This document shows, one piece after another, positions 56,988 to 64,000 of a stretch of 64,000 nucleotides of DNA. Source of the stretch: Chryseobacterium candidae (GTDB lineage: Bacteria > Bacteroidota > Bacteroidia > Flavobacteriales > Weeksellaceae); the NCBI RefSeq assembly GCF_004916905.1, contig NZ_SDLV01000003.1, positions 1 to 64,000 on the forward strand, given 5' to 3'. The position numbers and the translations under genes are program-made. The notes under the pieces were generated by a model. That model was given only the letters and a program-made list of their open reading frames with translations. It made no database searches and was not told where the DNA came from. Every line of letters starts with the position of its first letter. Position 1 is the stretch's first letter.

Positions 56988-57011
56988 TATTATACGTTTC
57001 ATAAGTTACTT

Positions 57012-57335
57012 TTATTTTCTGGGAGAAGGAGATAAAAGACCTGCCAGGGCACCTATTGCTCCTGATGAAATAGTAGCAAAGATTGTTACCAACTGACTAT
57101 CCGGTTTTTCTTTACTGTGAACGGAAAGAATAATAAGTCCTGCAATAATGGCGATCACCGCCAGCCCGAGCATAAGAACAATAATTCGGTAGATCCAATA
57201 ATCGGTTTCTTTCGGATTTCTTATCTCTACACCTTTTATAGCTTCTACAGGGTTGGTTTTGAATTTCTCCTGAAGATCACTGTTGTTTTTTAAAGCACCT
57301 TCTAAGTCTTCGATGTCGTTAATAAGAGTTTTCAT
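57012..57335 (-). CDS. 107-aa membrane protein, unknown
   Basis: Two membrane helices (about 49-70 IIVLMLGLAVIAIIAGLIIL and 84-101 FATISSGAIGALAGLL) after an N-terminal amphipathic part (EDLEGALKNNSDLQEKFKTN) that loosely recalls leader-like helices of the Nif11/NHLP sort; that likeness is probably accidental. 67 bp downstream of the histidine kinase gene on the same strand and could be its last cistron. Function unknown. Confidence 0.65.
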   Translation of the reverse strand: MKTLINDIEDLEGALKNNSDLQEKFKTNPVEAIKGVEIRNPKETDYWIYRIIVLMLGLAVIAIIAGLIILSVHSKEKPDSQLVTIFATISSGAIGALAGLLSPSPRK

Positions 57336-57402
57336 GGCTTTTAGTTTTATATATCAAATTTCCCTCTAAAAACCAGATATGTCAATTACACAAAAGGGTA
57401 AT

Positions 57403-58191
57403 TTATACTGTTATTTTGAAAACCATACTGGTTCCGGGGTTTTCGGTTATGATGTCACATTCACCAGACAATTCGCTCATTCTTCGTTTCATATTTCTAA
57501 GACCATTACCTTGCTTATGTACCTCAGAAATCCCGATTCCATTATCTGATATTTTCATAGAGAAATTATTTCCTTCCTGTGAAAATGAAAGTTTCAAAAT
57601 ATTTGCATGACTGTGTTTGTACACATTATTAACAGCTTCTTTTAAACAGAGAAAAAGATTACGTCTCATTTCTGTGGAAATAGGCTTTTCTGCTATGATA
57701 CCTTCATATTCTGACTGCACCACTATTTTCGTTTTCTTCAAAAAGTTTCCGGTATAAAGGATAGCATAGTCTACAAAGCTTCCCAGAGTGTCATTTCCTG
57801 AATTCAGGCTCCAAAGCATTTCTCTCATGGAGATATTCATTTCTTCAGAGGTTTTCAGAAGTTCATCGATATCGTTTTGCAGATCATCGTCTTCTGCTTT
57901 CTGTTTCAGAAATTCTGCCTGAAGTTTTAATGCTGAAATTCCGGCTCCGAGATCATCATGCATATCGTGGGAGATACGTTCTCTCTCCTGTTCCAGCATT
58001 TTTTGTTTTTCCAGTTCTTTCTGGAGGAGCTGGTTTTGGTACTCAGCTTCTTTGAGCTGTTGTTCTTTAAGATAAAGAAGTTGTTTTCGATTGTATGTTA
58101 GAACAACAAAGATGATAAACAATACAAACAGCATCACTACAATGATAGCCGTTATATATACGATCTTTATTTCTAATGGAAGATTTTTCAT
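57403..58191 (-). CDS. Sensor histidine kinase (HisKA_3/NarL-type), no sensor domain
   Basis: 262 aa from MKNLPLEIK, whose ATG overlaps the stop of the previous gene (ATGA). One membrane helix (about 10-32), a coiled coil (KEQQLKEAEYQNQLLQKELE), the dimerisation motif ISHDMHDDLGAG with His78 as probable phosphoacceptor, and HATPase_c ending SDNGIG...GNGLRNMKRRM. It has no extracellular part, so signal detection must come from a partner, perhaps the membrane protein encoded just before it. Its regulator is the first gene of the operon. Confidence 0.92.
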   Translation of the reverse strand: MKNLPLEIKIVYITAIIVVMLFVLFIIFVVLTYNRKQLLYLKEQQLKEAEYQNQLLQKELEKQKMLEQERERISHDMHDDLGAGISALKLQAEFLKQKAEDDDLQNDIDELLKTSEEMNISMREMLWSLNSGNDTLGSFVDYAILYTGNFLKKTKIVVQSEYEGIIAEKPISTEMRRNLFLCLKEAVNNVYKHSHANILKLSFSQEGNNFSMKISDNGIGISEVHKQGNGLRNMKRRMSELSGECDIITENPGTSMVFKITV

Positions 58192-58787
58192 CGTTTGCAA
58201 AATAAACCTCGTAAGAATAATGAATATGCAATTATATTAATTATAGTAAACACATAAGATATTTCTTTTAAAAACTCAGGGTCTTTTTTATTAAATAAAT
58301 ACATCGGAAACATCCTAAAAATATAAAACATTGCCCAAAATAATAATGAACTGCTTATCCAAAAAAAACATAAATTCAAAATATTCTCTTCTTGATCTTT
58401 ACTTGATATTTTCTTATAAAACCAAAACAAGGAAATGAAAAACAAAAAAATACAATATAAGTACCCTGTAATGATGGAATAATTAGTTTTGGAAATGAAA
58501 ATAAATATTCCTCCCAATATAAAAAATAAAAGGGTGGTTACCTTAATTACGTATTTATCATTAATCTCTTTATTATAAATATATCCAAAATAAATTATAC
58601 AGAACAGATCCAGATAATTATACATTCTTGCAGCTACAAAGCTTGCTTTTATTGTAAATAATATTTCAGTTATAATTGTAATTCCGAAATAAATCCAAAA
58701 TAATTGTTTCCATAATTTCTTTTCAATTATGGAAACAGTAAAATTTGTAATAATTACAATATAGTATATTATATCAAGAATGATCAT
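58188..58787 (-). CDS. Six-helix membrane protein of the two-component operon
   Basis: 199 aa, about six membrane helices from the very N-terminus (IILDIIYYIVIITNFTVSII) to the end, with short loops rich in Lys and Tyr. No family recognised. It lies between an unknown soluble protein (adjacent, no gap) and the kinase (ATGA overlap), which makes it a likely sensor or regulator of the kinase. Confidence 0.75.
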   Translation of the reverse strand: MIILDIIYYIVIITNFTVSIIEKKLWKQLFWIYFGITIITEILFTIKASFVAARMYNYLDLFCIIYFGYIYNKEINDKYVIKVTTLLFFILGGIFIFISKTNYSIITGYLYCIFLFFISLFWFYKKISSKDQEENILNLCFFWISSSLLFWAMFYIFRMFPMYLFNKKDPEFLKEISYVFTIINIIAYSLFLRGLFCKR

Positions 58788-59600
58788 TTAGCACCCCGGA
58801 GGACAGAGTCCGTTTCTATCATAAGCACCTAAACCAGATATCGGGGTAAATTTATTCCCTTCGTAATAACCCAATATCATAATAAATGTTAGTCTGTGAT
58901 TATAGTTTGCTTTAAAAGAAGTTCCATCATCCTTTACTACTTCAACCAAATCGTCTGAAATATGCATTGCCGGATGAAAAGAGATAACAAGATTCGGATA
59001 CTTTGGTTTTAGTCTCACAAGTTCAGCATAAAAAGTATCATATAAGATAAATCTTTCGGTATTTGAAGTTGCTGGATCATGCCTACGAATAAGTGCATCT
59101 AATATTTTTTTAAGCCCATCATTATACGTCTTTTTATAGTTGTCAAATTCATCTCTAATGATTTTCTCTTTAGCTAATTTGTTATCTAAAATATAGTACT
59201 CATTTTTATTTTCATCTTCGTATAAAAAAACTAATCCATATTTATCTGCACCTATAAAAATTTTAACCTTTTTATTATTTTTAAATAAATCTGTGGCTAC
59301 TTCATAGGATATGTGAAGAATTTCTTTATAAACTCCAGCAATATCATCTGACTTACTAAATGCATTTGTCATGTCCATGGCAGTTCCTGCATCAATTTCA
59401 TGATTTGTACTTTGTTCTCGAATTTTATAATCATTCCAGTCAATTTCTGTACGCTCTATAAATTCACTAGAATTGAGCCTAGAAATTTCATCGTTACAGA
59501 ATGATTTTATCTGACTTAACTCATCAACAGTTACAATTCCGTAATCCACGAGTTGGTGAATTCTCCCTGTTAGGTTTAATAAATCTTGTTTTTCACTCAT
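58788..59600 (-). CDS. 270-aa unknown protein of the two-component operon, ends in CPPGC
   Basis: No signal peptide or membrane helix. A helical N-terminus (DLLNLTGRIHQLVDYGIVTV) is followed by an alpha/beta part with DKYGLVFLYEDENKNEYYIL, LVISFHPAMHISDD and a C-terminal end NGLCPPGC. Not recognised; the two terminal cysteines (C266/C270) could bind metal or be modified. It is placed between response regulator and membrane protein genes with 4-bp and 0-bp gaps, so it is part of that signalling unit. Confidence 0.75.
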   Translation of the reverse strand: MSEKQDLLNLTGRIHQLVDYGIVTVDELSQIKSFCNDEISRLNSSEFIERTEIDWNDYKIREQSTNHEIDAGTAMDMTNAFSKSDDIAGVYKEILHISYEVATDLFKNNKKVKIFIGADKYGLVFLYEDENKNEYYILDNKLAKEKIIRDEFDNYKKTYNDGLKKILDALIRRHDPATSNTERFILYDTFYAELVRLKPKYPNLVISFHPAMHISDDLVEVVKDDGTSFKANYNHRLTFIMILGYYEGNKFTPISGLGAYDRNGLCPPGC

Positions 59601-59604
59601 AATT

Positions 59605-60237
59605 TCAGTTTTTAAAATGGTTAAACTTATTAATTGCCTCCACTTTGTTGTTTACGTGAAGTTTTCTGTAGATATTTCCGACGTGTTTTTTCACGGTATC
59701 AATGCTGATGAATTTCTGATCTGCGATTTCTTTGTAGAGAAGTCCCTGTGAAAGAAGTTCAAGAATTTCCTTTTCACGTTCGGTAAGTTCATCGAAACCC
59801 TTAATCTCAGGAAGTTTTTTCTCAAAATGCATAAGTACTCTTCGGGCAATAGAAAAACTCATAGGAGCGCCACCGTGGTATACGTCCCGGATGGAAGAAA
59901 GAATCTTGTCCATACTTTCTCCTTTTACAAGGTATCCCATAGCGCCAGCTTTTAAGGAATTAAAGATCTTTTCATCATCGTCAAAGCTGGTACACATGAT
60001 GAACTGTGTATTGGGCATTTCTTTTCGCAGCTTTTCTATGATTTCGATTCCGAGCATATCCTGTAATTGGATATCCATCATCACTACATCCGGAGAAAAA
60101 TCGGCTAGGTTTTTCATAGCATCATTCCCGTCAAAGAACTGAGCGATTACTCTCATGTCCTTCTGGTAATTGATGACCTTCTTCAACGCATTGTTGTAGT
60201 TTTTTTCGTCCTCTACTATGGCAATGGAAATGCTCAT
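59605..60237 (-). CDS. NarL/LuxR-family response regulator
   Basis: 210 aa from MSISIAIVEDEK; seven more codons upstream are possible. REC domain with phospho-Asp in VVMMDIQLQDMLG, followed by a LuxR helix-turn-helix: LTEREKEILELLSQGLLYKE, SIDTVKKHVGNIYRKLHV. Paired with the HisKA_3 kinase three genes downstream. Its genes of control are unknown; autoregulation of this operon is common for the type. Confidence 0.95.
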   Translation of the reverse strand: MSISIAIVEDEKNYNNALKKVINYQKDMRVIAQFFDGNDAMKNLADFSPDVVMMDIQLQDMLGIEIIEKLRKEMPNTQFIMCTSFDDDEKIFNSLKAGAMGYLVKGESMDKILSSIRDVYHGGAPMSFSIARRVLMHFEKKLPEIKGFDELTEREKEILELLSQGLLYKEIADQKFISIDTVKKHVGNIYRKLHVNNKVEAINKFNHFKN

Positions 60238-60453
60238 GACCTTTTTTGTTTGTAGCAAATTTCAACAGAAAACAATTTGAAATCAATTACACCTTTGTGT
60301 AATATTAGAGTTTGAGTTTGAAGTTATGTTCAGTCTTTTAGTTTTTACTAAATTTAATCATTTTTTCACTTTAAAAATAAGATTAATCAAAATATTTCAC
60401 AATAAATTAAAATGAAAATCAAGAAGTTATAATTACAATTTTAAAATTAATTA

Positions 60454-60624
60454 TTATTTCATAATCTGATCAAAGATAGGATGATCAATACTGCTTACGG
60501 TATTATGGAATTTGATCCACACAAAAATCTGAATCCGGTTCTTATCTTTCTTAAACCATATTCCAGGAACGTAAAGTGTCTGCTGATGACCTGCTGTAAT
60601 ATTCCAATATCTTCTTAAATTTTC
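60454..60624 (-). pseudogene. C-terminal fragment of a GH35-type beta-galactosidase
   Basis: On the minus strand 56 codons end at TAA (60456-60454): RYWNITAGHQQTLYVPG, then IWFKKDKNRIQIF and HPIFDQIMK. GH35 beta-galactosidases end with G-RYWxxGPQQTLYVPxxWLKxGxNxI/VxF. A stop just upstream (TGA at 60627-60625) and no further homologous sequence show that only the tail is left. The remaining 190 bp toward 60805 hold no gene. Confidence 0.65.
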
Positions 60625-60804
60625 TCATTTGATAAAAGAACCGCCTCTCTCTAATTTCAAAATTTTCTTTTTGCCTAGACCTAATGTTCAAGGAGAAAAA
60701 TAAAAGAATTATGCATCAATATCGGTTAAAATTTCTCATATTGTAAGGCATGATTTTTGTAAAATTAAAGTATAAAATCATATTGAATATCAAATAATAT
60801 AATC

Positions 60805-61239
60805 ATGAAAAAAAGTCTTTTAGCACTAAGTGCTGTACTGGCACTAGTGGTAGTGAGCTGTAAAAAAAGTGAAAGCGGAAACAAAAGTGTTATCAAAACA
60901 GAAAGTTCAGAAACTGTGGTTACAGACCATAACGGAAAAATAGATTCGGTAACCCAAAGCTCCTCGACAGTGGATATCAACGGTCAGAAGACTGAGAAAA
61001 CAGATTTTGTTTATAAAGCTACAGACGGAACGTTAGTAAAGGTAGTATTCAAAAATGATCCGAAGGAAAGTACAGTAGCCATTACCAGCAATAAGAAAAC
61101 ATTTACATTACCTAAATCAGAAACTAAAGGTGATGAAACGATTTACAAAAAAGATGATATGACTGCAAGAGTAAAAGGAGACAGTCTTCACCTTGAACAG
61201 GGTAATAATATTATTGAGTTGAAAAGAACAAAAATCTAA
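60805..61239 (+). CDS. Small lipoprotein, unknown function
   Basis: 144 aa. Signal peptide with lipobox ending VVSC (Cys19), so a membrane-anchored lipoprotein. The mature part is rich in Lys, Thr, Ser and Asp, with a possible beta-strand repeat (TDFVYKATDGTLVKVVF, STVAITSNKKTFTLP). No family recognised. A single gene with its own terminator, divergent from the regulator operon and next to the GH35 fragment. Confidence 0.85.
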   Translation: MKKSLLALSAVLALVVVSCKKSESGNKSVIKTESSETVVTDHNGKIDSVTQSSSTVDINGQKTEKTDFVYKATDGTLVKVVFKNDPKESTVAITSNKKTFTLPKSETKGDETIYKKDDMTARVKGDSLHLEQGNNIIELKRTKI

Positions 61240-61244
61240 ATAAA

Positions 61245-61272
61245 AAATGTCCTTCAATATTGAGGGACATTT
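61245..61272 (+). terminator. Terminator of the lipoprotein gene
   Basis: AAATGTCC/GGACATTT stem with TTCAATATTGAG in the loop (itself partly paired), then TTC; 6 bp past the stop. Confidence 0.7.
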
Positions 61273-61332
61273 CTATCGGGTACCTTCCCATTATTTCTCA
61301 ATATACCTTTTCATCCATATTATGGAAAATAA

Positions 61333-61360
61333 AAAAACCATCCGAAAACGGATGGTTTTT
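61333..61360 (-). terminator. Terminator of the alpha operon (after rplQ)
   Basis: AAAAACCATCCG/CGGATGGTTTTT, 12 bp with an AAAA loop; T-rich on the minus-strand exit. 20 bp past the rplQ stop. Confidence 0.93.
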
Positions 61361-61379
61361 ATGTATATCTGAATGAATA

Positions 61380-61901
61380 TTACTCTTCAGTTTTTTCTTC
61401 AGTAGTATCAGCTTTAGCTTCTTCTACTTTCTCTTCTACTGCTGGAGCTTCAGCAACTACTGCTTCAGCTTTTTTAGGTGCAGCAGATGATCTTCTGCTT
61501 CTTCTTGTAGCTTTTTTCTCCTCTGCATTCGGGTTGTAAAGCTCGTTGAAATCTACCAATTCGATAAGAGCAGTATCAGCAGCATCACCTGGTCTGAATC
61601 CTGTCTTGATGATTCTTGTATAACCACCGTTTCTTTCAGCGATTTTAGGAGCTACAGTTCTGAATAATTCAGCAACCGCAAATTTATTTTGAAGGTAAGA
61701 GAATACTACTCTTCTGTTGTGTGTAGTATCTTCTTTTGCTTTTGTTAATAGAGGCTCAACATATACTCTTAAAGCTTTAGCTTTAGCTACAGTAGTGTTG
61801 ATTCTTTTATGCTCAATTAGAGAACAAGCCATATTAGAAAGTAAAGCACTTCTGTGAGAAGCTGTTCTTCCTAAGTGATTGAATTTTTTACCGTGTCTCA
61901 T
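61380..61901 (-). CDS. rplQ: 50S ribosomal protein L17
   Basis: 173 aa; the L17 core ([20 protein letters not shown] to [11 protein letters not shown], about 1-120) is followed by a ~50-aa charged tail, first basic ([18 protein letters not shown]) and then acidic ([18 protein letters not shown]). Such tails are usual in Bacteroidetes L17, absent in E. coli (127 aa). Last gene of the alpha operon. Confidence 0.98.
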   Translation of the reverse strand: MRHGKKFNHLGRTASHRSALLSNMACSLIEHKRINTTVAKAKALRVYVEPLLTKAKEDTTHNRRVVFSYLQNKFAVAELFRTVAPKIAERNGGYTRIIKTGFRPGDAADTALIELVDFNELYNPNAEEKKATRRSRRSSAAPKKAEAVVAEAPAVEEKVEEAKADTTEEKTEE

Positions 61902-61907
61902 TATTAA

Positions 61908-62903
61908 TTATTTATCAGCGTCTAACTTATATTTTGCAACGTCGAAACCGAAGTTAAGACCTTTTGAATGCACTAATTCTTCTAGTTCTGTCAAAGATTT
62001 TTTACCAAAATTTCTGAATTTCATCAAATCAGACTTACTGTAAGAAACCAATTCTCCAAGAGTTTCTACTTCAGCTGCTTTCAGACAGTTAAGGGCTCTT
62101 ACAGAAAGATCCATATCTGCTAATTTAGACTTAAGAAGTTGTCTTGTGTGAAGAGTTTCTTCATCGTACTGGATAGATGCTTTTACAGCTTCAGTTTCAA
62201 GCGTGATTCTCTCATCAGAGAACAGCATGAAGTGATAAATTAATATCTTGGAAGCCTCAGTTAAAGCATTCTGAGGGCTGATAGACCCATCAGTTTCTAT
62301 ATCTAATACAAGTTTTTCGTAGTCTGTTTTTTGCTCTACACGATAATTTTCAATGCTATATTGTACTTTCTTGATCGGCGTAAAAATAGAGTCAATAGCA
62401 ATAGTTCCTACAGGAGCATTGTTTGATTTATTTTGTTCAGAAGGAACATACCCTCTACCTTTTTCAATATTGAAAGTAATTTCGAAAGTTACATCACTGT
62501 TTAGGTTGCAGATCACCAAATCCGGGTTTAAAACCTCAAATCCGTTGATAGACTTTCCTAAATCACCAGCAGTAATAACCGTTTGACCTGAAACTTTAGC
62601 AACAACCTGCTCGTTAGCCTGGCCTTCTGCTGCAGCTTTTAATCTTACCTGCTTAAGGTTTAGAATAATTTCGGTAACGTCTTCGATTACTCCTGGAATA
62701 GTTGAAAATTCGTGCTCTACACCTTCTATTTTGATAGATGAAATAGCGTATCCTTCCAGAGAAGAAAGCAACACTCTTCTCAAAGCATTACCGATTGTAA
62801 GCCCGAAACCTGGTTCTAAAGGTCTGAATTCAAATTGACCTTTAAATTCATCAGAGTTAAGTAAAATTACTTTATCGGGTTTTATGAATTGTAAAATTGC
62901 CAT
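61908..62903 (-). CDS. rpoA: DNA-directed RNA polymerase subunit alpha
   Basis: 331 aa. N-terminal domain ([39 protein letters not shown]) for assembly and C-terminal domain (about 250-320, with [32 protein letters not shown]) for contacts with UP elements and activators. Lies 6 bp before rplQ. Confidence 0.99.
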   Translation of the reverse strand: MAILQFIKPDKVILLNSDEFKGQFEFRPLEPGFGLTIGNALRRVLLSSLEGYAISSIKIEGVEHEFSTIPGVIEDVTEIILNLKQVRLKAAAEGQANEQVVAKVSGQTVITAGDLGKSINGFEVLNPDLVICNLNSDVTFEITFNIEKGRGYVPSEQNKSNNAPVGTIAIDSIFTPIKKVQYSIENYRVEQKTDYEKLVLDIETDGSISPQNALTEASKILIYHFMLFSDERITLETEAVKASIQYDEETLHTRQLLKSKLADMDLSVRALNCLKAAEVETLGELVSYSKSDLMKFRNFGKKSLTELEELVHSKGLNFGFDVAKYKLDADK

Positions 62904-62936
62904 ATTATTGGGTTGAGCAAAAATTTGATTAAAAAA

Positions 62937-63545
62937 TTATTTAGAGTAAAGTTCGACGATAAGGTTTTCCTTAATGTCCTCCGGAATCTGGATTCTTTCA
63001 GGAGCAGAAATGAAAGTTCCTTCTTTCTTCTCATCGTTGAATTGTAACCACTCATAGTTTGACTTAGAAGCCAATGCATTGGTAACAACTTCAAGAGACT
63101 TAGACTTTTCTCTTACAGTGATTACATCACCAGCTTTTACCAAGTAAGAAGGGATGTTAAGAATCTCTCCGTTCACAGTGATGTGTCTGTGAGAAACCAA
63201 TTGTCTAGCACCAGATCTTGTTTTAGCAAAACCTAATCTGTATACTACGTTATCCAATCTTGATTCACAAAGTTGTAATAGAACTTCCCCTGTTACACCT
63301 TTACTTCTGTGTGCTTTGTCAAATAAGTTAGCAAACTGTCTTTCTAAAATACCGTAAGTATATTTAGCTTTTTGTTTTTCTGCCAACTGAACTGCATATT
63401 CTGATTTTTTAGCACCTCTTCTTTTGTTAGGACCGTGTTGTCCTGGCGGTTGGTTTTTTCTTTTTTCGAAGTTTTTATCATCTCCGTAGATTGCAGCACC
63501 AAACTTTCTAGCAATCTTAGTTTTAGGTCCAATATATCTTGCCAT
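62937..63545 (-). CDS. rpsD: 30S ribosomal protein S4
   Basis: 202 aa. [34 protein letters not shown], the S4 RNA-binding domain ([39 protein letters not shown]) and the usual end IVELYSK. S4 binds 16S rRNA early and autoregulates the operon in many bacteria. Confidence 0.99.
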   Translation of the reverse strand: MARYIGPKTKIARKFGAAIYGDDKNFEKRKNQPPGQHGPNKRRGAKKSEYAVQLAEKQKAKYTYGILERQFANLFDKAHRSKGVTGEVLLQLCESRLDNVVYRLGFAKTRSGARQLVSHRHITVNGEILNIPSYLVKAGDVITVREKSKSLEVVTNALASKSNYEWLQFNDEKKEGTFISAPERIQIPEDIKENLIVELYSK

Positions 63546-63564
63546 AATGGGTAAATTCTAAAAA

Positions 63565-63954
63565 TTAAACTCTTCTTCTTTTTGGTGGTCTACATCCATT
63601 GTGTGGCATAGGAGTCACATCAATGATTTCGCTAACTTCAATTCCTGAATTGTGGATAGATCTGATAGCAGATTCTCTACCTGCACCCGGACCTTTCACA
63701 AACACCTTTACTCTTCTTAAACCAGCTTCGTGAGCTACAGCAGAGCAATTTTCAGCTGCCATCTGAGCAGCAAATGGAGTATTCTTTTTAGAACCTCTGA
63801 AACCCATTTTACCGGCAGAAGCCCAAGAGATAACCTCTCCGTTTTTATTTGTTAAAGAAATGATGATGTTATTGAAAGAAGCCTGAATATGAGCTTCACC
63901 AATAGCTTCAACTTTTACTTTTCTTTTCTTAACTACTTTAGTTTGTTTTGCCAT
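63565..63954 (-). CDS. rpsK: 30S ribosomal protein S11
   Basis: 129 aa: [58 protein letters not shown] and the end [18 protein letters not shown], all universal in S11. 19 bp before rpsD. Confidence 0.99.
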   Translation of the reverse strand: MAKQTKVVKKRKVKVEAIGEAHIQASFNNIIISLTNKNGEVISWASAGKMGFRGSKKNTPFAAQMAAENCSAVAHEAGLRRVKVFVKGPGAGRESAIRSIHNSGIEVSEIIDVTPMPHNGCRPPKRRRV

Positions 63955-63966
63955 AATTCCTAACGA

Positions 63967-64000
63967 TTATTTACTAGCTTTTTTCTTGTTAGCAACAGTT
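63967..64000 (-). CDS. rpsM: 30S ribosomal protein S13 (C-terminal end only)
   Basis: The last ten codons (TVANKKKASK) and the TAA stop lie at the right edge on the minus strand, 12 bp before rpsK. Identity is inferred from the rpsM-rpsK-rpsD-rpoA-rplQ order and the basic end with VANKKK. Confidence 0.85.
   Translation of the reverse strand, partial: TVANKKKASK

Noticed and set aside
60259..60804. An RNA gene between the regulator operon and the lipoprotein gene
   Set aside because: No cloverleaf or conserved RNA motif seen; apart from the GH35 fragment it is plain AT-rich DNA.

Overview
The window looks like chromosomal DNA of a Flavobacteriia bacterium, most likely Chryseobacterium or a close Weeksellaceae relative. 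The evidence is AT-rich DNA, Bacteroidetes-type promoters (TAnnTTTG at -7), an OmpA with thrombospondin-3 repeats, TonB-dependent receptors without SusD, S23-like four-helix-bundle proteins scattered between genes, and an L17 with an acidic C-terminal tail. Identifications rest on reading motifs by eye; no database was searched.

Layout. 1-0.97 kb is a repeat-rich gene desert. 1-5 kb: cysS, a DinB protein, folE and an acetyltransferase-like gene. 5.2-14.3 kb: a methionine operon on the minus strand (metX, homoserine dehydrogenase, sulfhydrylase, a four-helix-bundle gene, methionine synthase split over two genes, metF). It sits behind a SAM-I riboswitch and a good promoter and ends at a terminator. 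14.5-17 kb: a GH63-like glucosidase. 17.1 and 35.3 kb: two copies of a 131-bp palindromic repeat. 17.3-24.9 kb: OsmC and a MoxR/DUF58/DUF4350/DUF4129/SpoIIM membrane operon, with a divergent RDD gene. 25-30 kb: a GNAT, a glycosyltransferase with an LpxH-like phosphoesterase, YebC, OmpA and SmpB. 30-35 kb: an ABC-F protein with one decayed ATP site, a relic of an M48 peptidase, recJ, nadD and a DUF3817 protein. 35.7-43 kb: two tandem outer-membrane receptors, a lipoprotein esterase and a GH43 enzyme.

43.1-51.9 kb holds the most unusual block, a tightly packed minus-strand run: two guanidino-group hydrolases of the amidinotransferase fold, a second four-helix-bundle protein, a pyruvoyl S-adenosylmethionine decarboxylase, a zinc-ribbon DUF4178 membrane protein, a 64-aa membrane protein, DUF350, a membrane-fused spermidine-synthase-like protein, a FAD amine-oxidase-like protein and a His-containing multi-pass membrane protein. 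I infer a membrane-bound aminopropyl-transfer system whose product is not known.

52-64 kb: a 54-aa double-glycine, six-cysteine peptide gene; an HxlR/SDR/NTF2 cassette; eno and gltA; a four- or five-gene two-component operon with two unknown members; a fragment of a GH35 beta-galactosidase; a small lipoprotein; and the end of the ribosomal alpha operon (rpsM end, rpsK, rpsD, rpoA, rplQ). No tRNA, rRNA, CRISPR array or intact insertion sequence was seen.
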